Positions 43,152-55,682 are shown, numbered from the stretch's first letter. The stretch is 64,000 nucleotides of DNA from Chrysogorgia sp. JL179-B06 (GCA_035772405.1 JAYKKM010000415.1:1898501-1962500); one strand, 5' to 3'. A program made the numbers and translations. Notes: generated by a model not told the origin, from the sequence alone.

Positions 43152-46100
43152 TTAGAAAATAGCTGATAATAATGGCACGATAAACAGTGACAGCTGAGCG
43201 ATGTGTATTACTGCGACACTTGTTGTTTGCTTGGCGAATCCCTGAGGATCTTTCCAGAAATCACAATACGTTTCTCGTAATCTCTCCTTAATAATAATAC
43301 GTGAGAGGCTTTCCATGTCGATATATTCTCTGTTAGAATAAGAAAATTTTGGCCACTTGGGTAAACTGTCGATGTTATTCAGGTGAACAGGTAACTTGGT
43401 TATTCCCAAATTAGGATCACTATAAAGAAATATTTTAAAACATAAACCAATAATATAAACCGTAAATTCTTGCTTAAATACATGCAACATACCCATTTTT
43501 TGCAAAGTTTGTCCAGTATAGAATCATCCGCATAGAAAGGATTTGATCTTCAACGGGGTATTCCTTATTGTTGATGGGTAGGCCAAACGTTGACTAAATT
43601 TTAATAAAATTAGAAAAGAATAATTAATGTTTTAATACTAAACTGTACATTGTACAATCAATCATTAATTCATGCCTGAATGAAAATATGACTGTTGTGT
43701 ATTTTAACCATTATATTTTGCGAACCTAATTAGGTCAAACACACAATTTTTGACATGCTACTTATCTCCTGATATTTTTGCGTCATCAGCAGACCAGGTT
43801 TATACTGCTCGCCTTATAAGTCATGGTCATGATTTTCTGGGGTTTTATTTCCTAATTGTAAAGGTAATATGACGACCTATACCTTATGTATTATACTGAG
43901 AAATCTAATAAGCGTGAGCTTTAGTCTTGAAGTTACAATTTGTAGAGAAAATGTCCTACCCGTGTGTCGAGGCCATGCGCGGCAAATCCAAACACTCCAT
44001 TGGGATACAAATATTGCAGAATTACTTGTGTGGCATAAGAGTATTGGTAAAGATAAGTATTCGTGGAATCCAAGATCTTTGATCTAACAATTGCTTCGTT
44101 CACTGTATCGCAAAGAAAGTTAATGTCTGAACTAAATGCCACTGTTGGTTTTAAAGCCTCTATAAATGAAGGAATACAGGTGGGTTGGTACAATTTTAAG
44201 GCTTCGTTGTAAACAGCTTCAGTGAAATTCTCCTTTAACAATTGTTTTAATGCTTTTTCCAAACGTTCTTGAAATATCTTGGTCAGAAAACTAATGTTTC
44301 TAGAATTTTCAAGCAATAATTGTTCCTCAAGGAACGCTTCATCTTTCATTACTCCAAGGATTACACTATTCTTTTTAACTATCGCATCATTCCAAAGATT
44401 CTTTGGCTCATCAATTAGGAAATCACCATCAATGGAGGGAGGCATCCATATAGACTTTAAAACAAACGGCTTTGACTGGTAAATTATCTCTAAGTCATGA
44501 ACAGTAACATTGTTCCTCAAGCATTCCAACAAGTGCTCATTGTCTGTGCAGTTTACGTTTTTGAGAAATAAACGCAACGCTTCCTTTGCCAAAATCTTTG
44601 TTGTTGTTGCCCATGGCATTGTAATTGATCCACTTTGTAGAATAGCTCTGTCAAAGTAAGGCCAACTTTTCCTGGAAACAGTGTGCGCTGAGACACTTGC
44701 TCCACCCGAACTCTCGCCAAATATCGTGATGGATTGTGGGTTCCCACCAAAACTATCGATGTTTTCTTTCACCCACTTCATAGCTAAACGCTGATCAAAT
44801 AAACCAAAGTTTCCTAGAGATGAAATGGAAATTATATTTATATAATTTTCACAACGAATATAGACATTCTTGGATTTTCTATCCAACATAATCATATCAA
44901 GGTCTGCATGCAAATCTAAAATATTTTCATTAAAGAAATACCTAATGGTTTCCGTGTTTGGATACTGTGATCCAAACACGCGGGAAGTTACGAGACTGGA
45001 GAAAAGCGTAAACAAATACGAGCCGCTAGGCGAGTGTTTTTTAGCTTTTCGAAAGTCGAGCAACTTCCCAAGTGTTTGGATAACAGTATCCAAACACGGA
45101 AAAACCATTAGGTATTTATTTTATAAAATAATACAAGAGAACGAGCAGAAAAACTTAAGGACATTTTTGGCGGGAAATTTCCGTGTTTGGATGGCCTGAT
45201 CCAAACACGGGTATTGACCAATCAGAGCCTGCGTAGCATACATGTTATTTTATAATAATATTTACTCTAATCAATGCACCTTTAATGCGGTCATCTCCAG
45301 TTGACAAAAATCCAAGTGCAGACAATCTATAGTTAATGGTGACCAGAATAATGTCACCTGCTGCAACAAAATTATTTCCAAGGTATATAGCTGAGCTACC
45401 ACTTTGAAATGAACCTCCGTGAATCCAAATCTGGGAAATAAAATATTATAGACATAATATAGAGCTGGGAAATAAATAATATATACTATATAGAGAGAGA
45501 CAGCTAGAGAAAGAAACATTATACTACATATATAGAGCTGGGAAATAAATAATATATACTACCGGTATATAGAGAGAGACAGCTAGAGAAAGAAACATTA
45601 TACTACATATATAGAGCTGGGAAATAAATAATATATACTATATAGAGAGAGACAGCTAGAGAAAGAAACATTATACTACATATATAGAGCTGGGAAATAA
45701 ATAATATGTACTATATAGGGAGAGACAGCTAGAGAAAGAAACATACTACATATATAGAGCTGGGAAATAAATAATATATACTATATAGAGAGAGACAGCT
45801 AGAGAAAGAAACATTATACTACATATATAGAGCTGGGAAATAAATAATATGTACTATATAGAGAGAGGCAGCTAGATAAATAAATATTATACTACATATA
45901 TAGAGCTGGGAAATAAATAATATATACTATATAGAGAGAGACAGCTGGAGAAAGAAACATTATACTACATATATAGAGCTGGGAAATAAATAATATGTAC
46001 TATATAGAGAGAGGCAGCTAGAGAAATAAACATTATACTACATATATAGAGCTGGGAAATAAATAATATATACTATATAGAGAGAGACAGCTAGAGAAAG

Positions 46101-49100
46101 AAACATTATACTACATATATAGAGCTGGGAAATAAATAATATGTACTATATAGAGAGAGAGACAGCTAGACAAATAAATATTATACTACATATATAGAGC
46201 TGGGAAATAAATAATATATACTATATAGAGAGAGGCAGCTAGAGAAAGAAACATTATACTACATATATAGAGCTGGGAAATAAATAATATGTACTATATA
46301 GAGAGAGACAGCTAGAGAAAGAAACATTATACTACATATATAGAGCTGGGAAATAAATAATATGTACTATATAGAGAGAGGCAGCTAGAGAAAGAAACAT
46401 TATACTACATATATAGAGCTGGGAAATAAATAATATGTACTATATAGAGAGAGGCAGCTAGAGAAAGAAACATTATACTACGTAAATAATAATAATATGG
46501 GAAATAAATAATATATACTATATAGAGAGAGACAGCTAGAGAAAGAAACATTATACTACATATATAGAGCTGGGAAATAAATAATATGTACTATATAGAG
46601 AGAGACAGCTAGAGAAAGAAACATTATACTACATATATAGAGCTGGGAAATAAATAATATGTACTATATAGAGAGAGGCAGCTAGAGAAATAAATATTAT
46701 ACTACATATATAGAGCTGGGAAATAAATAATATATACTATATAGAGAGAGACAGCTGGAGAAAGAAACATTATACTACATATATAGAGCTGGGAAATAAA
46801 TAATATGTACTATATAGAGAGAGGCAGCTAGAGAAATAAACATTATACTACATATATAGAGCTGGGAAATAAATAATATATACTATATAGAGAGAGACAG
46901 CTAGAGAAAGAAACATTATACTACATATATAGAGCTGGGAAATAAATAATATGTACTATATAGAGAGAGAGACAGCTAGACAAATAAATATTATACTACA
47001 TATATAGAGCTGGGAAATAAATAATATATACTATATAGAGAGAGACAGCTGGAGAAAGAAACATTATACTACATATATAGAGCTGGGAAATAAATAATAT
47101 GTACTATATAGAGAGAGGCAGCTAGAGAAAGAAACATTATACTACATAATATAGAGCTGGGAAATAAATAATATATACTATATAGAGAGAGACAGCTAGA
47201 GAAAGAAACATTATACTACATAATATAGAGCTGGGAAATAAATAATATGTACTATATAGAGAGAGACAGCTAGAGAAAGAAACATTATACTACATAATAT
47301 AGAGCTGGGAAATAAATAATATGTACTATATAGAGAGAGGCAGCTAGAGAAAGAAACATTATACTACATATATAGAGCTGGGAAATAAATAATATGTACT
47401 ATATAGAGAGAGAGACAGCTAGAGAAATAAATATTATACTACATAATATAGAGCTGGGAAATAAATAATATATACTATATAGAGAGAGGCAGCTAGAGAA
47501 AGAAACATTATACTACATAATATAGAGCTGGGAAATAAATAATATATACTATATAGAGAGAGGCAGCTAGAGAAATAAATATTATACTACGTAAATAATA
47601 ATAATAATATGGGAAATAAATAATATATACTATATAGAGAGAGAGACAGCTAGAGAAAGAAACATTATACTACATATATAGAGCTGGGAAATAAATAATA
47701 TGTACTATATAGAGAGACAGCTAGAGAAAGAAACATTATACTACATAATATAGAGCTGGGAAATAAATAATATGTACTATATAGAGAGAGGCAGCTAGAG
47801 AAAAAAACATTATACTACATATATAGAGCTGGGAAATAAATAATATGTACTATATAGAGAGAGGCAGCTAGAGAAAGAAACATTATACTACATATATAGA
47901 GCTGGGAAATAAATAATATATACTATATAGAGAGAGACAGCTAGAGAAAGAAACATTATACTACATAATATAGAGCTGGGAAATAAATAATATATATACT
48001 ATATAGAGAGAGGCAGCTAGAGAAAGAAACATTATACTACATATATAGAGCTGGGAAATAAATAATATATACTATATAGAGAGAGGCAGCTAGAGAAAGA
48101 AACATTATACTACGTAAATAATAATAATAAGATGGGAAATAAATAATATATACTATAGAGAGAGAGACAGCTAGAGAAAGAAACATTATACTACATATAT
48201 AGAGCTGGGAAATAAATAATATGTACTATATAGAGAGAGACAGCTAGAGAAATAAATATTATACTACGTAAATAATAATAATAATATGGGAAATAAATAA
48301 TATATACTATATAGAGAGAGACAGCTAGAGAAAGAAACATTATACTACATATATAGAGCTGGGAAATAAATAATATGTACTATATAGAGAGAGGCAGCTA
48401 GAGAAATAAATATTATACTACGTAAATAATAATAATATGGGAAATAAATAATATATACTATATAGGGAAATAATCATTTGGTACTAAATTAAGATAATTA
48501 ACCCAAGTAACAAATTCAGCCTACCATAACAGATGTGTTTTGTGTTGGAGGATAAGGTCTCCAAATATTCAAGATTAAACAATCTTCAGTTTTTTCAATT
48601 TGTGAGCTACCTTGCTGCCAGCACCAAGTAGAACGAGTGTCATCTAACGTTGCTACAAACAAATAAATTCATTCGTAGCTAGACAAAGAATTATCTAGAA
48701 TTACAATAGAACATTATATTGTCTTTATAGATACAACTTTCTATTTCTATACAGCTTTTTATTGCAAGCTTTCTAGCAATCCTACTTTTCCTATTTTTTA
48801 TTAAGAATGCCTTTTATTTTTCAACAGAACACTTTTGTATATTTCCTTTATGAAAAAATGGAGTTAAATAGTATTTTGGGGGTACTGTAATTTCACATTA
48901 ATGACGACAATTTCCTACTTTTCCTAAAATTTTAATCCCACTTTATCCTACTTTTTTACATAAACCAGAAAGCCTGGCATTACATCAAGTGTGAGTTAAA
49001 ATATATTACGGGAGTCACACTGCTCTATATACATGTATCTTACTTTAGTAAGCAATGAAAATAGTTTATCAAATAAATCATGGACTAAAAAACAACAGTA

Positions 49101-49516
49101 ACGATTAATGATTGTTTTTATTTATGAGTTTACCGTTCCATGGCATCTTCGGTTGTGGTTTCGCAAATCTCAGCTTCCCAACAGGAGGTTCAGCGTATGG
49201 GATATTCAAGAATTTTTGAACATACTTTCCTGTTATCGTTGATGGTTCAATGACGCCTTGGACTTTGCCGCTTTTGGTTGTTATCACTGATTAAGAAAAT
49301 AAAGGTTAATACAATAATAATCAGTTTAGCATTCTATATTACATAGAAATATTTTAATTCACATAGATTTCGAGGTTTTATAAATTTTTAAGAAATGAAA
49401 TTATCATCTGAATTTATATGAAACACAATCACTTTGTGAAGTTAAAACATACCTTCTGTTTTAAGAGATGCAATTTCACAGACAATTGTCGCTATCATGA
49501 GTAACACAAGTGTCAT
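43152..49516 (-). CDS. Cholinesterase-like carboxylesterase, copy A (GPI-anchor-like tail)
   Basis: Alpha/beta-hydrolase of the carboxylesterase/cholinesterase family. Seven exons 5' to 3': 49453-49516, 49134-49286, 48525-48652, 45280-45430, 43960-44813, 43493-43593, 43152-43419; 572 aa, phases consistent. Signal peptide [16 protein letters not shown]; then [20 protein letters not shown] and [26 protein letters not shown]; oxyanion loop [11 protein letters not shown]; nucleophile elbow FGESSGG (Ser200); acid in GVMKDEAF (Glu324); His445 in FAAHGLD. The triad is complete. The position of the choline-binding Trp of acetylcholinesterase, ten residues before the EDC cysteine, is a Gly, so this is probably not a true acetylcholinesterase. 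The C-terminus [20 protein letters not shown] is hydrophobic with no cytoplasmic tail, as in GPI-anchored proteins. Intron 3 holds a 3-kb minisatellite and intron 4 a foldback element. An upstream continuation of the main exon's open frame (to 45108) is intron. Confidence 0.93.
44937..45210. repeat. Foldback element with ccgtgtttggat hairpins in esterase A intron 4
   Basis: Outer arms tacctaatggtttccgtgtt (from about 44940) and the complement ending accattaggtattt (about 45117). Three small hairpins of the form ccgtgtttggat-spacer-atccaaacacgg occur at 44952-44981, 45071-45099 and 45181-45210. The identical element at 60299-60572 shows that insertion came before the duplication. It keeps the reading frame open upstream of the main exon by chance. 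Confidence 0.85.
45431..48475. repeat. 73-bp minisatellite, about 41 copies (esterase A intron 3)
   Basis: Unit about 73 bp containing gagctgggaaataaataata, tatatagagagagacagc and agaaagaaacattatactac. Variants include gaggcagc for gagacagc, and a subset with cgtaaataataataat replacing catatatagagct. The array begins right at the acceptor of exon 45280-45430. Confidence 0.95.
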
Positions 49517-50917
49517 TGGAAAGGCCTTTAAAACAGAACAATATTATGTTAATGTTAAGAAATTTCAGTTTTATGTTTGCAACACGTTAACTGATTAACA
49601 AAACGATTTAGGTATATTTCCAACAAATTATAACGTGTCTACTAACTAATACGATTTTTCCTGAGTTATATTTACAGCTTATACATGAGTAACAAGTTAA
49701 TGAGTTACGAACATCAAGGTACAATTTCTTAAAATTGACAATGTGGTGAGGAAAATAGTGCCAGTGGTACTTTTTTAAAGTGTGTCATGAAAAGTTGCGC
49801 GTCCATTGCCCCACCCCAATTTTCTTTAAATAAAATGAACTAGAAGTACGTTACCCAATAACCCCTCGCCCGCCTGGCCAACTAGACAACATTTTATATC
49901 CTCCTCCATCGAGATAGTTAATAAGGCCGTTTCGTCATAGATTTTTAACGTTCATCTCGGTCAATATTTAACCGATTCCAATTCAGAAAACAGATTTATA
50001 ATTATCGAGTCTAAATACATAACATACGGTCTATTATATAATACGCGAACGTGCATACCCTTCGTAAAAACCTGTTTGTGTAGAAATTAATCGGCCATAT
50101 ATTTGTGAATCTGGACAAAATTATGTGGACAACGCAAAACATACAACGTTAATAACCTGCTTTCTTTTTATTGCCCAATTTGTGCCCAAATTAAACGTTC
50201 CTTCCCCTTTCCCCACGTCAATGTTGTGTTATTCCACGATAAACAAAAACAAATGCTTGGTTTTTGCACGTGTAGATTCACCAACATTGCCTAGGGGGAG
50301 GGGCAGTAGCGTCGAGAGGGGAGGGGGGGTAGGCGGGGTAATTACCCCGGGGCCCGGGCCAAGAAGGGGCCCGCAAAAAATTCACAACTCACTGGATTAG
50401 CGTCAAGCTTCTCAAATGTTCAAATTTCAAGATTGCCGCATTCACGCGTCGATACAGACAAACAACTGAAACAAGGGAGCCATAAAAAATTCCATCACTA
50501 GGTTGTTCTTTGAATTTAAGATACGTTTTAAGTTTTTGAGATTCAACTATACAAAATTAAAAAATCAACTAGGGAAAACCGGCTGTGTAGTCAGTAGTCT
50601 ACGTAATTTATTTACTTACACGTAATTAATTCGTCTGCGCTTCCGGTCCCGATGGTTCGCGTTTGGTTTGTTCACTTCAAGATAACGCTTTTGAAACTAA
50701 AAATTTCGTAGGGGGCCCGCGCGCAAATTATGACCCGGGGCCCGTTCTGGCTCTCGACGGCCCTGGGGAGGGGAGACCGTATTTTGTTGGTTCCGAGTAA
50801 AATGCTTTTAACAATGCAAAAGCACGCGCAGTATCCACATGAATTTTGTCCAGGATTGTAGATAGTGTAATCACAAATCACCTTGTTAACATAAATACAA
50901 TAAAGTGAGTTAGGGGT
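49517..50917. other. Region upstream of esterase A
   Basis: Should hold the esterase A promoter. It contains one GGCCGTT-family repeat (49925-50096) and, at 50288-50770, a GC-rich inverted-repeat element: cctagggggaggggcagtag and gcgtcgagag on the left, ctctcgacggccctgggg on the right, with ccccggggcccgggcc and gggcccgc inside. No exon was recognised. Confidence 0.5.
49925..50096. repeat. GGCCGTT...AATCGGCC interspersed repeat, copy A
   Basis: Starts ggccgtttcgtcatag, carries cggtcaatatttaaccga and cagaaaacagattta, and ends aaattaatcggcc. Same family as 16585-16994; duplicated at 63082-63253. Confidence 0.75.
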
Positions 50918-50993
50918 AGTTTATATGGAGGAGGGCTAGCCCTCTATAGGAGGGTGACTCCTGTCACGAAATTGGCAAAAGGAGATTTGAATT
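50918..50993. repeat. Left half of ggctagccc repeat split by a LINE
   Basis: Sequence agtttatatggaggagggct through aaaggagatttgaatta matches 54955-55040 closely, then stops at the LINE tail. The other half resumes at 54592. Confidence 0.8.
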
Positions 50994-51240
50994 AAGATAA
51001 GATAAGATAAGATAATTTATTTAAGCACGTATCACTAAGGAGCTAAAAAGCTCGTGCAAACGTGAACGTGACATATATAGAGATTAAAAATATTACAATG
51101 TAACAGACTGAAATAGATTATTACAGACATGTTTATGAATTAGAATATACCTTACTAATAATTTATGAGTTTAAAAATATAAAAACAGTTGTATACACTT
51201 GTATACAAATAATAATAATAAATACTATTACATGCAGAAT

Positions 51241-53043
51241 CTACGAAAACATATGGGTATTTATAGAACGTTTGAAAGCTGAAATATCTTCAGACTCTCT
51301 TATTTTTACAGGTAGATCGTTCCATAATGTACTGGCAATATACATGAATGACTTATGGATCCATTCAAGATTAAAACGAGGCTGTTCTAGTCTTGTACCA
51401 GTGCCGCGTAAATTGTATTTAATTAATTTAAGTTTAAAAAGTTCATTGATATAGGTTGGACCAAAATTGTTAACTGATTTATAAACTAAAATCAGCGATT
51501 GGATGTATCTCCGTTCAAGAAGCGATCTAATGTTTGCATAATCTTTGAGTATATCTTCGTATGTCAGCGACTTAGACAAGCCCAGGAGAGTTCTAAGAAT
51601 ATAATAGTTAGTGTTTTCCAATTTCTTTGTTTCAACCTTTCCAATCCCCAATAAAAGTGGACCACAATATTCCAAATGAGGTAAAATGTAAGCCTTATAA
51701 AGGCGAATCATTACTTCCTGTGGAATAAATCTTCGTAGCCTGCGAAGGGCTGATGCCTTAGCGAATGCCTTCTTCGTCTGCTCTGCTATATAAGCCTTGA
51801 AATTCAATTTTTTATCTAATGTGACTCCAAGTATCTTCAAATTATCAGATAGTTTAATATTGGAATCATCCAGCTTGAAATCGTATTCATACGCCGACGG
51901 GCCAACTGCCATTGCTTGCGTTTTCGTATCGTTAACCTTTAAATAATTACTCTCAAACCATCTCGAAAGATATTTGAGATCTTGGTTTATGCAGGTGTAT
52001 TCCAAGACCATTGGTGAAACGTCGGAAGCATATTCAGTTGTATCGTCTGCATAGAGTCTCAATGACGTGTTAGAAACGTTGTAGTTCAAATCATTAATAT
52101 AAATGTTGAATAACAACGGGCCCAAAAGAGATCCTTGAGGCACCCCAGTCTTTACAACCCGCCACTCAGAAAAAACATTGTCAAGTTTAACACGTTGTCT
52201 TCTTCCCCGTAAATAGGCGGCCATGAGCTCTATAGAGTCATCAGAAAATCTATATGCTTTCAACTTAGCGAGCAGGAGGTTGTGACAAACAGAGTCAAAT
52301 GCCTTACTCAAGTCAACAGCAACTGTTGCAAGAGCTTCGCGTTCATCGAGACTTTTTCGCCAGTCTTCTGTTATTTTGAGAAGTGCTGTACAACAAGAAT
52401 GACCTTTAAGGTAACCAGAAATATTAGGCGATAAAATAGAACCAAATACGATATAAATTTGATCGTACATCACTCTTTCATATATCTTCGAAACAGAGGG
52501 GAGCACAGACACAGGTCGGTAATTGGTTTTGTCCGTCTGATCATGTTTCTTGTGTACTGGTGATATATTAGCACTCTTCCAAACCAAAGGCCATACACGG
52601 TTGTGAATAAAATGATTAATTAAGTTGGTTAGCGGCTGTACAATTACAGGAGCTGATATACGCAACAACCGTTGAGAGATATTATCGCAACCAACCGCTT
52701 TTCGTGGATTGAGATTATCCAATATATTTTTCATGTAAGCTACTCCGACTGGAACAAAATTGAATTCCGGTTGCAAGGCAGCATTCTCGATAATAACTTT
52801 AATACTCGAATGATTCTTAAAGTCATCAATTTCCAAATTATCCCCAACACTCTCGACCACTTCGCAAAAATACGTATTGAAGACCTCAGCTACAGCAAGA
52901 GAGTCAACTATAACGCCGTCATCCTCTAACAACGCGATCTTAGATTTACTTTTTTCCTTGCCTGGTAGAAGAGGTTTCATTTTACTCCAAAATTCGCCAT
53001 GGTGTTTCGTATTAATTGAAGCATCAACACAAAACGCTTTCAT
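51241..53043 (-). pseudogene. LINE reverse transcriptase ORF (downstream part)
   Basis: 600 codons from the first ATG; the frame is open slightly further upstream (RNKVTSLKRKG precedes the Met). RT blocks visible: NYRPVSVLPSVSKIYERVMY, VAVDLSKAFDSVCHNLLLAK, TGVPQGSLLGPLLFNIYIND and the catalytic LRLYADDT. The C-terminal LINE pattern ends TLWNDLPVKIRESEDISAFK. The catalytic aspartates are present and no stop interrupts it. It was originally continuous with the endonuclease ORF; a frame change and apparent loss of roughly 40 linker codons separates them, so the element as a unit is probably defective. Confidence 0.9.
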
Positions 53044-53054
53044 ACCTTTCCTCT

Positions 53055-54422
53055 TTAATGAGGTGACTTTGTTCCGCTGTTTCCTCTGATTCGCTTCTTC
53101 TTAAGTGGAGCATGTTTATCTAAGACATCGTTGTAAAGTTTGGCCCAATGGTCCCACAGGTCGTCAACATTATCAAATATGTACGCCGTATCCCATGGAA
53201 CATTCTTGAGATCAGACAGAAAATCGCTTTCGTTAAATCTCTTCATACTTCTATATTCGATTTCCCTTGGTTTAGGTCTTGGAAGCTTGTTCTTTCTTAC
53301 TGCATAGACAAGGTCATGGTCACTTACACCAAGATGCAAATTACCACAGGTAGCATAACGTTCTGGGTGACTTGCAAGCATAACATCAATAAGTGTTCGA
53401 GTGCTCTCTGTTACCCTAGTGGGTTCAGTTATCTGATTGTCCAAACAGAACCTATCGCAGAAGTCAGTTAGATTACCATCGGCTTTCCTATCCTCCTTTT
53501 CATCCGTAGTCATATCCATGTTGAAATCACCGAGCAATAGAAGTTCCTTTCGCGACTTATACATAAGCTCAGTCGCAGAGGTTAACGATGAAATAAAATC
53601 GGGGACTTTACAAAACTTTGGCGATCTATAACACGCGCAAACAATAAATCGAGATTTCTTTGAGTCCATAACATCTAAACATATTGACTCAACCGCTTCC
53701 GGCTCCAGTTTACGTCTGCGATATGCTGACATATCATCGCGTATGAAAGCAATCAAGCCGCCAGCACCCTTCTTACGATCTCGTCTGATATTTCGATATC
53801 CTGGCTGCGTGAGCAAATTATTTGAAAATGTACTATCGAGTTTAGTTTCTGCAATGAATAGAATATCAAATAGATTTCGATTAAGCATATCCTTCACTTC
53901 ATCAAGTTTATTCTGAATGGAGTTTATATTTAAGTACGCGATTTTTAAGTTCGATTTGTAGTAACCACAGATTTTCGATGTAAAACAATTCAACGGGTCA
54001 GCCGTATAATTTAAATCATCGCTAACGGTAGTCAAACTGCAATCGCTAGTACTTAACGTTTCTTCAAAGAAGCTATCCGTAAACTGGGGTAGTGAACATG
54101 TAGTGCAGTACCAACCAATTTCTTGAGAGACCAATCTGTAGTGACGGAGGTCTTTTACACTCATACCAGTACATTTGCCATGGAAGAGCTTCGAGCACAA
54201 AGAACATCGAACGCCCCTTTGGTTGCTTCTGATAGCTTTGTCACAACTAGCACATGATGTCTTTACCGATTGATTTCCATCTCCTAAAGGCCCAGGATTC
54301 AATTCTATATTCCCTGACAGTTTAAGCAGCTCAAACTGAGTCGTTGCATTGGCATTGTTGTAATAGAGAATCCTTCGTCCATAAAAGGCCTTCACTCGAC
54401 TTCGAAACCAACGTCGTATCAA
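53055..54422 (-). pseudogene. LINE 2A-like / PHD-like finger / endonuclease ORF (upstream part)
   Basis: 455 codons. Near residues 33-47 is LLKLSGNIELNPGP, a 2A-like (StopGo) motif as found at the N-terminus of some CR1/L2-like elements, but with Asn where the usual motif has Asp. Then comes a PHD-like Cys/His finger (CASCDK, GVRCSLCSKLFHGKC, WYCTTC). Then an APE endonuclease with IAYLNINSIQNKLDE, FIAETKLD, LLLLGDFNMD and GVSDHDLVYA, so the metal-binding and catalytic residues (N, E, D, N, H) are present. It ends HAPLKKKRIRGNS and then runs out of frame at a stop. Confidence 0.88.
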
Positions 54423-54591
54423 AATTCTAGCTGGGATATTATACGCTTGATACCAGCTAAAACAACCAAAGGCTTCACCACCATCGCATAGGTCATTATT
54501 GTTATCACAAACAAAGTAAACGTTGTCACATATTATTGAGATATACGAAACGTACGTCTAACCGCCATGACACCTCGGAACTTTTTCGTTA

Positions 54592-54690
54592 TGTAAATGT
54601 AAAGATTTGTTTACATCTAAACGAAACCAATTCTCCTTTGTAAATTTAGTTTATTCACGTTTCAAAACCACAATGCGATCCTAATCAATC
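54592..54690. repeat. Right half of ggctagccc repeat split by the LINE
   Basis: aatgtaaagatttgtttaca, ccaattctcctttgtaaatt and gcgatcctaatcaat match 55045-55125 of the intact neighbour copy. After gatcctaatcaat the two copies diverge into other sequence (cgagataaagccgcgagg here). Confidence 0.8.
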
Positions 54691-54954
54691 GAGATAAAGC
54701 CGCGAGGACGCGCAGCGACCGAGGGCTTTATCTGACTTATTTCATGATTGAGGAGGTTTTCCAACAAAGTTTTGTCTATGTTATCCACCTTGGACAAAGA
54801 TTTTCCTAGTTTTTTCCTTCATTTATTATCTAATTAGTATTCATGGGCTTTATGCTAGATCACAGTGGCTAGATAAAGCCCGTGGTACATCAAAGAAAAC
54901 CGACTCAATAGTAAAATAATTGCTTATTAGAACCCCGCGGGTAACTTTGTGAGG

Positions 54955-55165
54955 GGAGTTTATATGGAGGAGGGCTAGCCCTCCTAGGAGGGTGACTTCT
55001 GTCACGAAATTCTTACCACAGCCGCAAAAGGAGATTTGAATTAATGTAAAGATTTGTTTACATCTAAACTAAACCAATTCTCCTTTGTAAATTTAGTCAA
55101 ACCACACTGCGATCCTAATCAATTGCGTGAGCCGGGCTAGCCCTGTTAACCTGCTCATGTAAACA
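54955..55165. repeat. Intact copy of the ggctagccc repeat (MITE-like)
   Basis: Begins gagtttatatggaggagggc and ends gggctagccctgttaac, gctcatgtaaac; the ends are loosely inverted (gtttatatg / catgtaaac, and ggctagccc, which is palindromic at its core). No ORF. It gives the uninterrupted target sequence for the LINE insertion. Confidence 0.75.
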
Positions 55166-55682
55166 TGCCCTTAGTTCTTTCATAATATTCATTTGCAAAC
55201 CAAATTTCAATAGATGGTCATTCAATGAATTCGACAAAGAAGTTTTCTTTTCAAATCATCAACACATTTAGATTTATCTCTCTTACGTACTGATTTAGGG
55301 TTATATTAACTATGTTTAGACAGGCAAAACGTACATATTTTAGTTTATTTCCTGATATTTCGCAATATTAGTCATTAAATGTTCCGTCATGAAGTCCCTT
55401 CATCGACTTTCGAGAGAATGTCATGAGGGACATTGACTATTATGTTGGTTGTCTGGACTGGCGCTGTGCCGAGTTTGACACCTCACTGGCGTTTTTTTTG
55501 TCCTTCGCACGACAGGAGACGTACTTTGAATTTACTTGAACAGTTTGCATAGGTAGTGTTAAATGATACGAATCTTAGGAATGAATAAAATTGTAAAAGC
55601 TTGGTGTCTAGTGAATAAATAGTGAATAGGAAGTCTATAACGCGAAGGAGCGGATGTCAGACTAGACTAGCTTAAGCCCGGC

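Larger units (their letters stand above)
43215..50588. repeat. Segmental duplication, copy A
   Basis: Near-identical to 58577-64000 in the same orientation. The offset is 15362 bp left of the minisatellite and 13157 bp right of it, the 2205-bp difference being array length. The left edge is sharp: homology starts at gacacttgttgtttgc (43215 and 58577). The right edge of homology is not reached because the second copy runs off the window. Confidence 0.95.
50994..54591 (-). mobile_element. CR1/L2-type non-LTR retrotransposon, nearly full length
   Basis: About 3.6 kb on the minus strand: 5' region, an N-terminal 2A-like motif, PHD-like zinc finger, APE-type endonuclease, reverse transcriptase, and a 3' tail of (TTATC)n at 50994-51015. 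The coding part is in two frames because of a break near 53043-53060. The 5' end abuts the second half of the host repeat (54592 on) and the tail abuts the first half (to 50993), so both ends are defined by the interrupted repeat. Confidence 0.92.

Noticed and set aside
44814..45108. N-terminal extension of the esterase main-exon ORF (and its copy at 60176-60470)
   Set aside because: A good acceptor at 44814 joins the upstream exon in phase; the extension is intron with a foldback element.
44870..45199. Plus-strand ORFs opposite the esterase exons (also 43869-44087, 44279-44482, and copies in B)
   Set aside because: Shadows of the minus-strand coding exons and the foldback; no independent family match.
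48525..48652. Annotation of the esterase as acetylcholinesterase
   Set aside because: The catalytic triad fits, but the choline-site Trp before the EDC cysteine is absent, so the narrower name is not supported.
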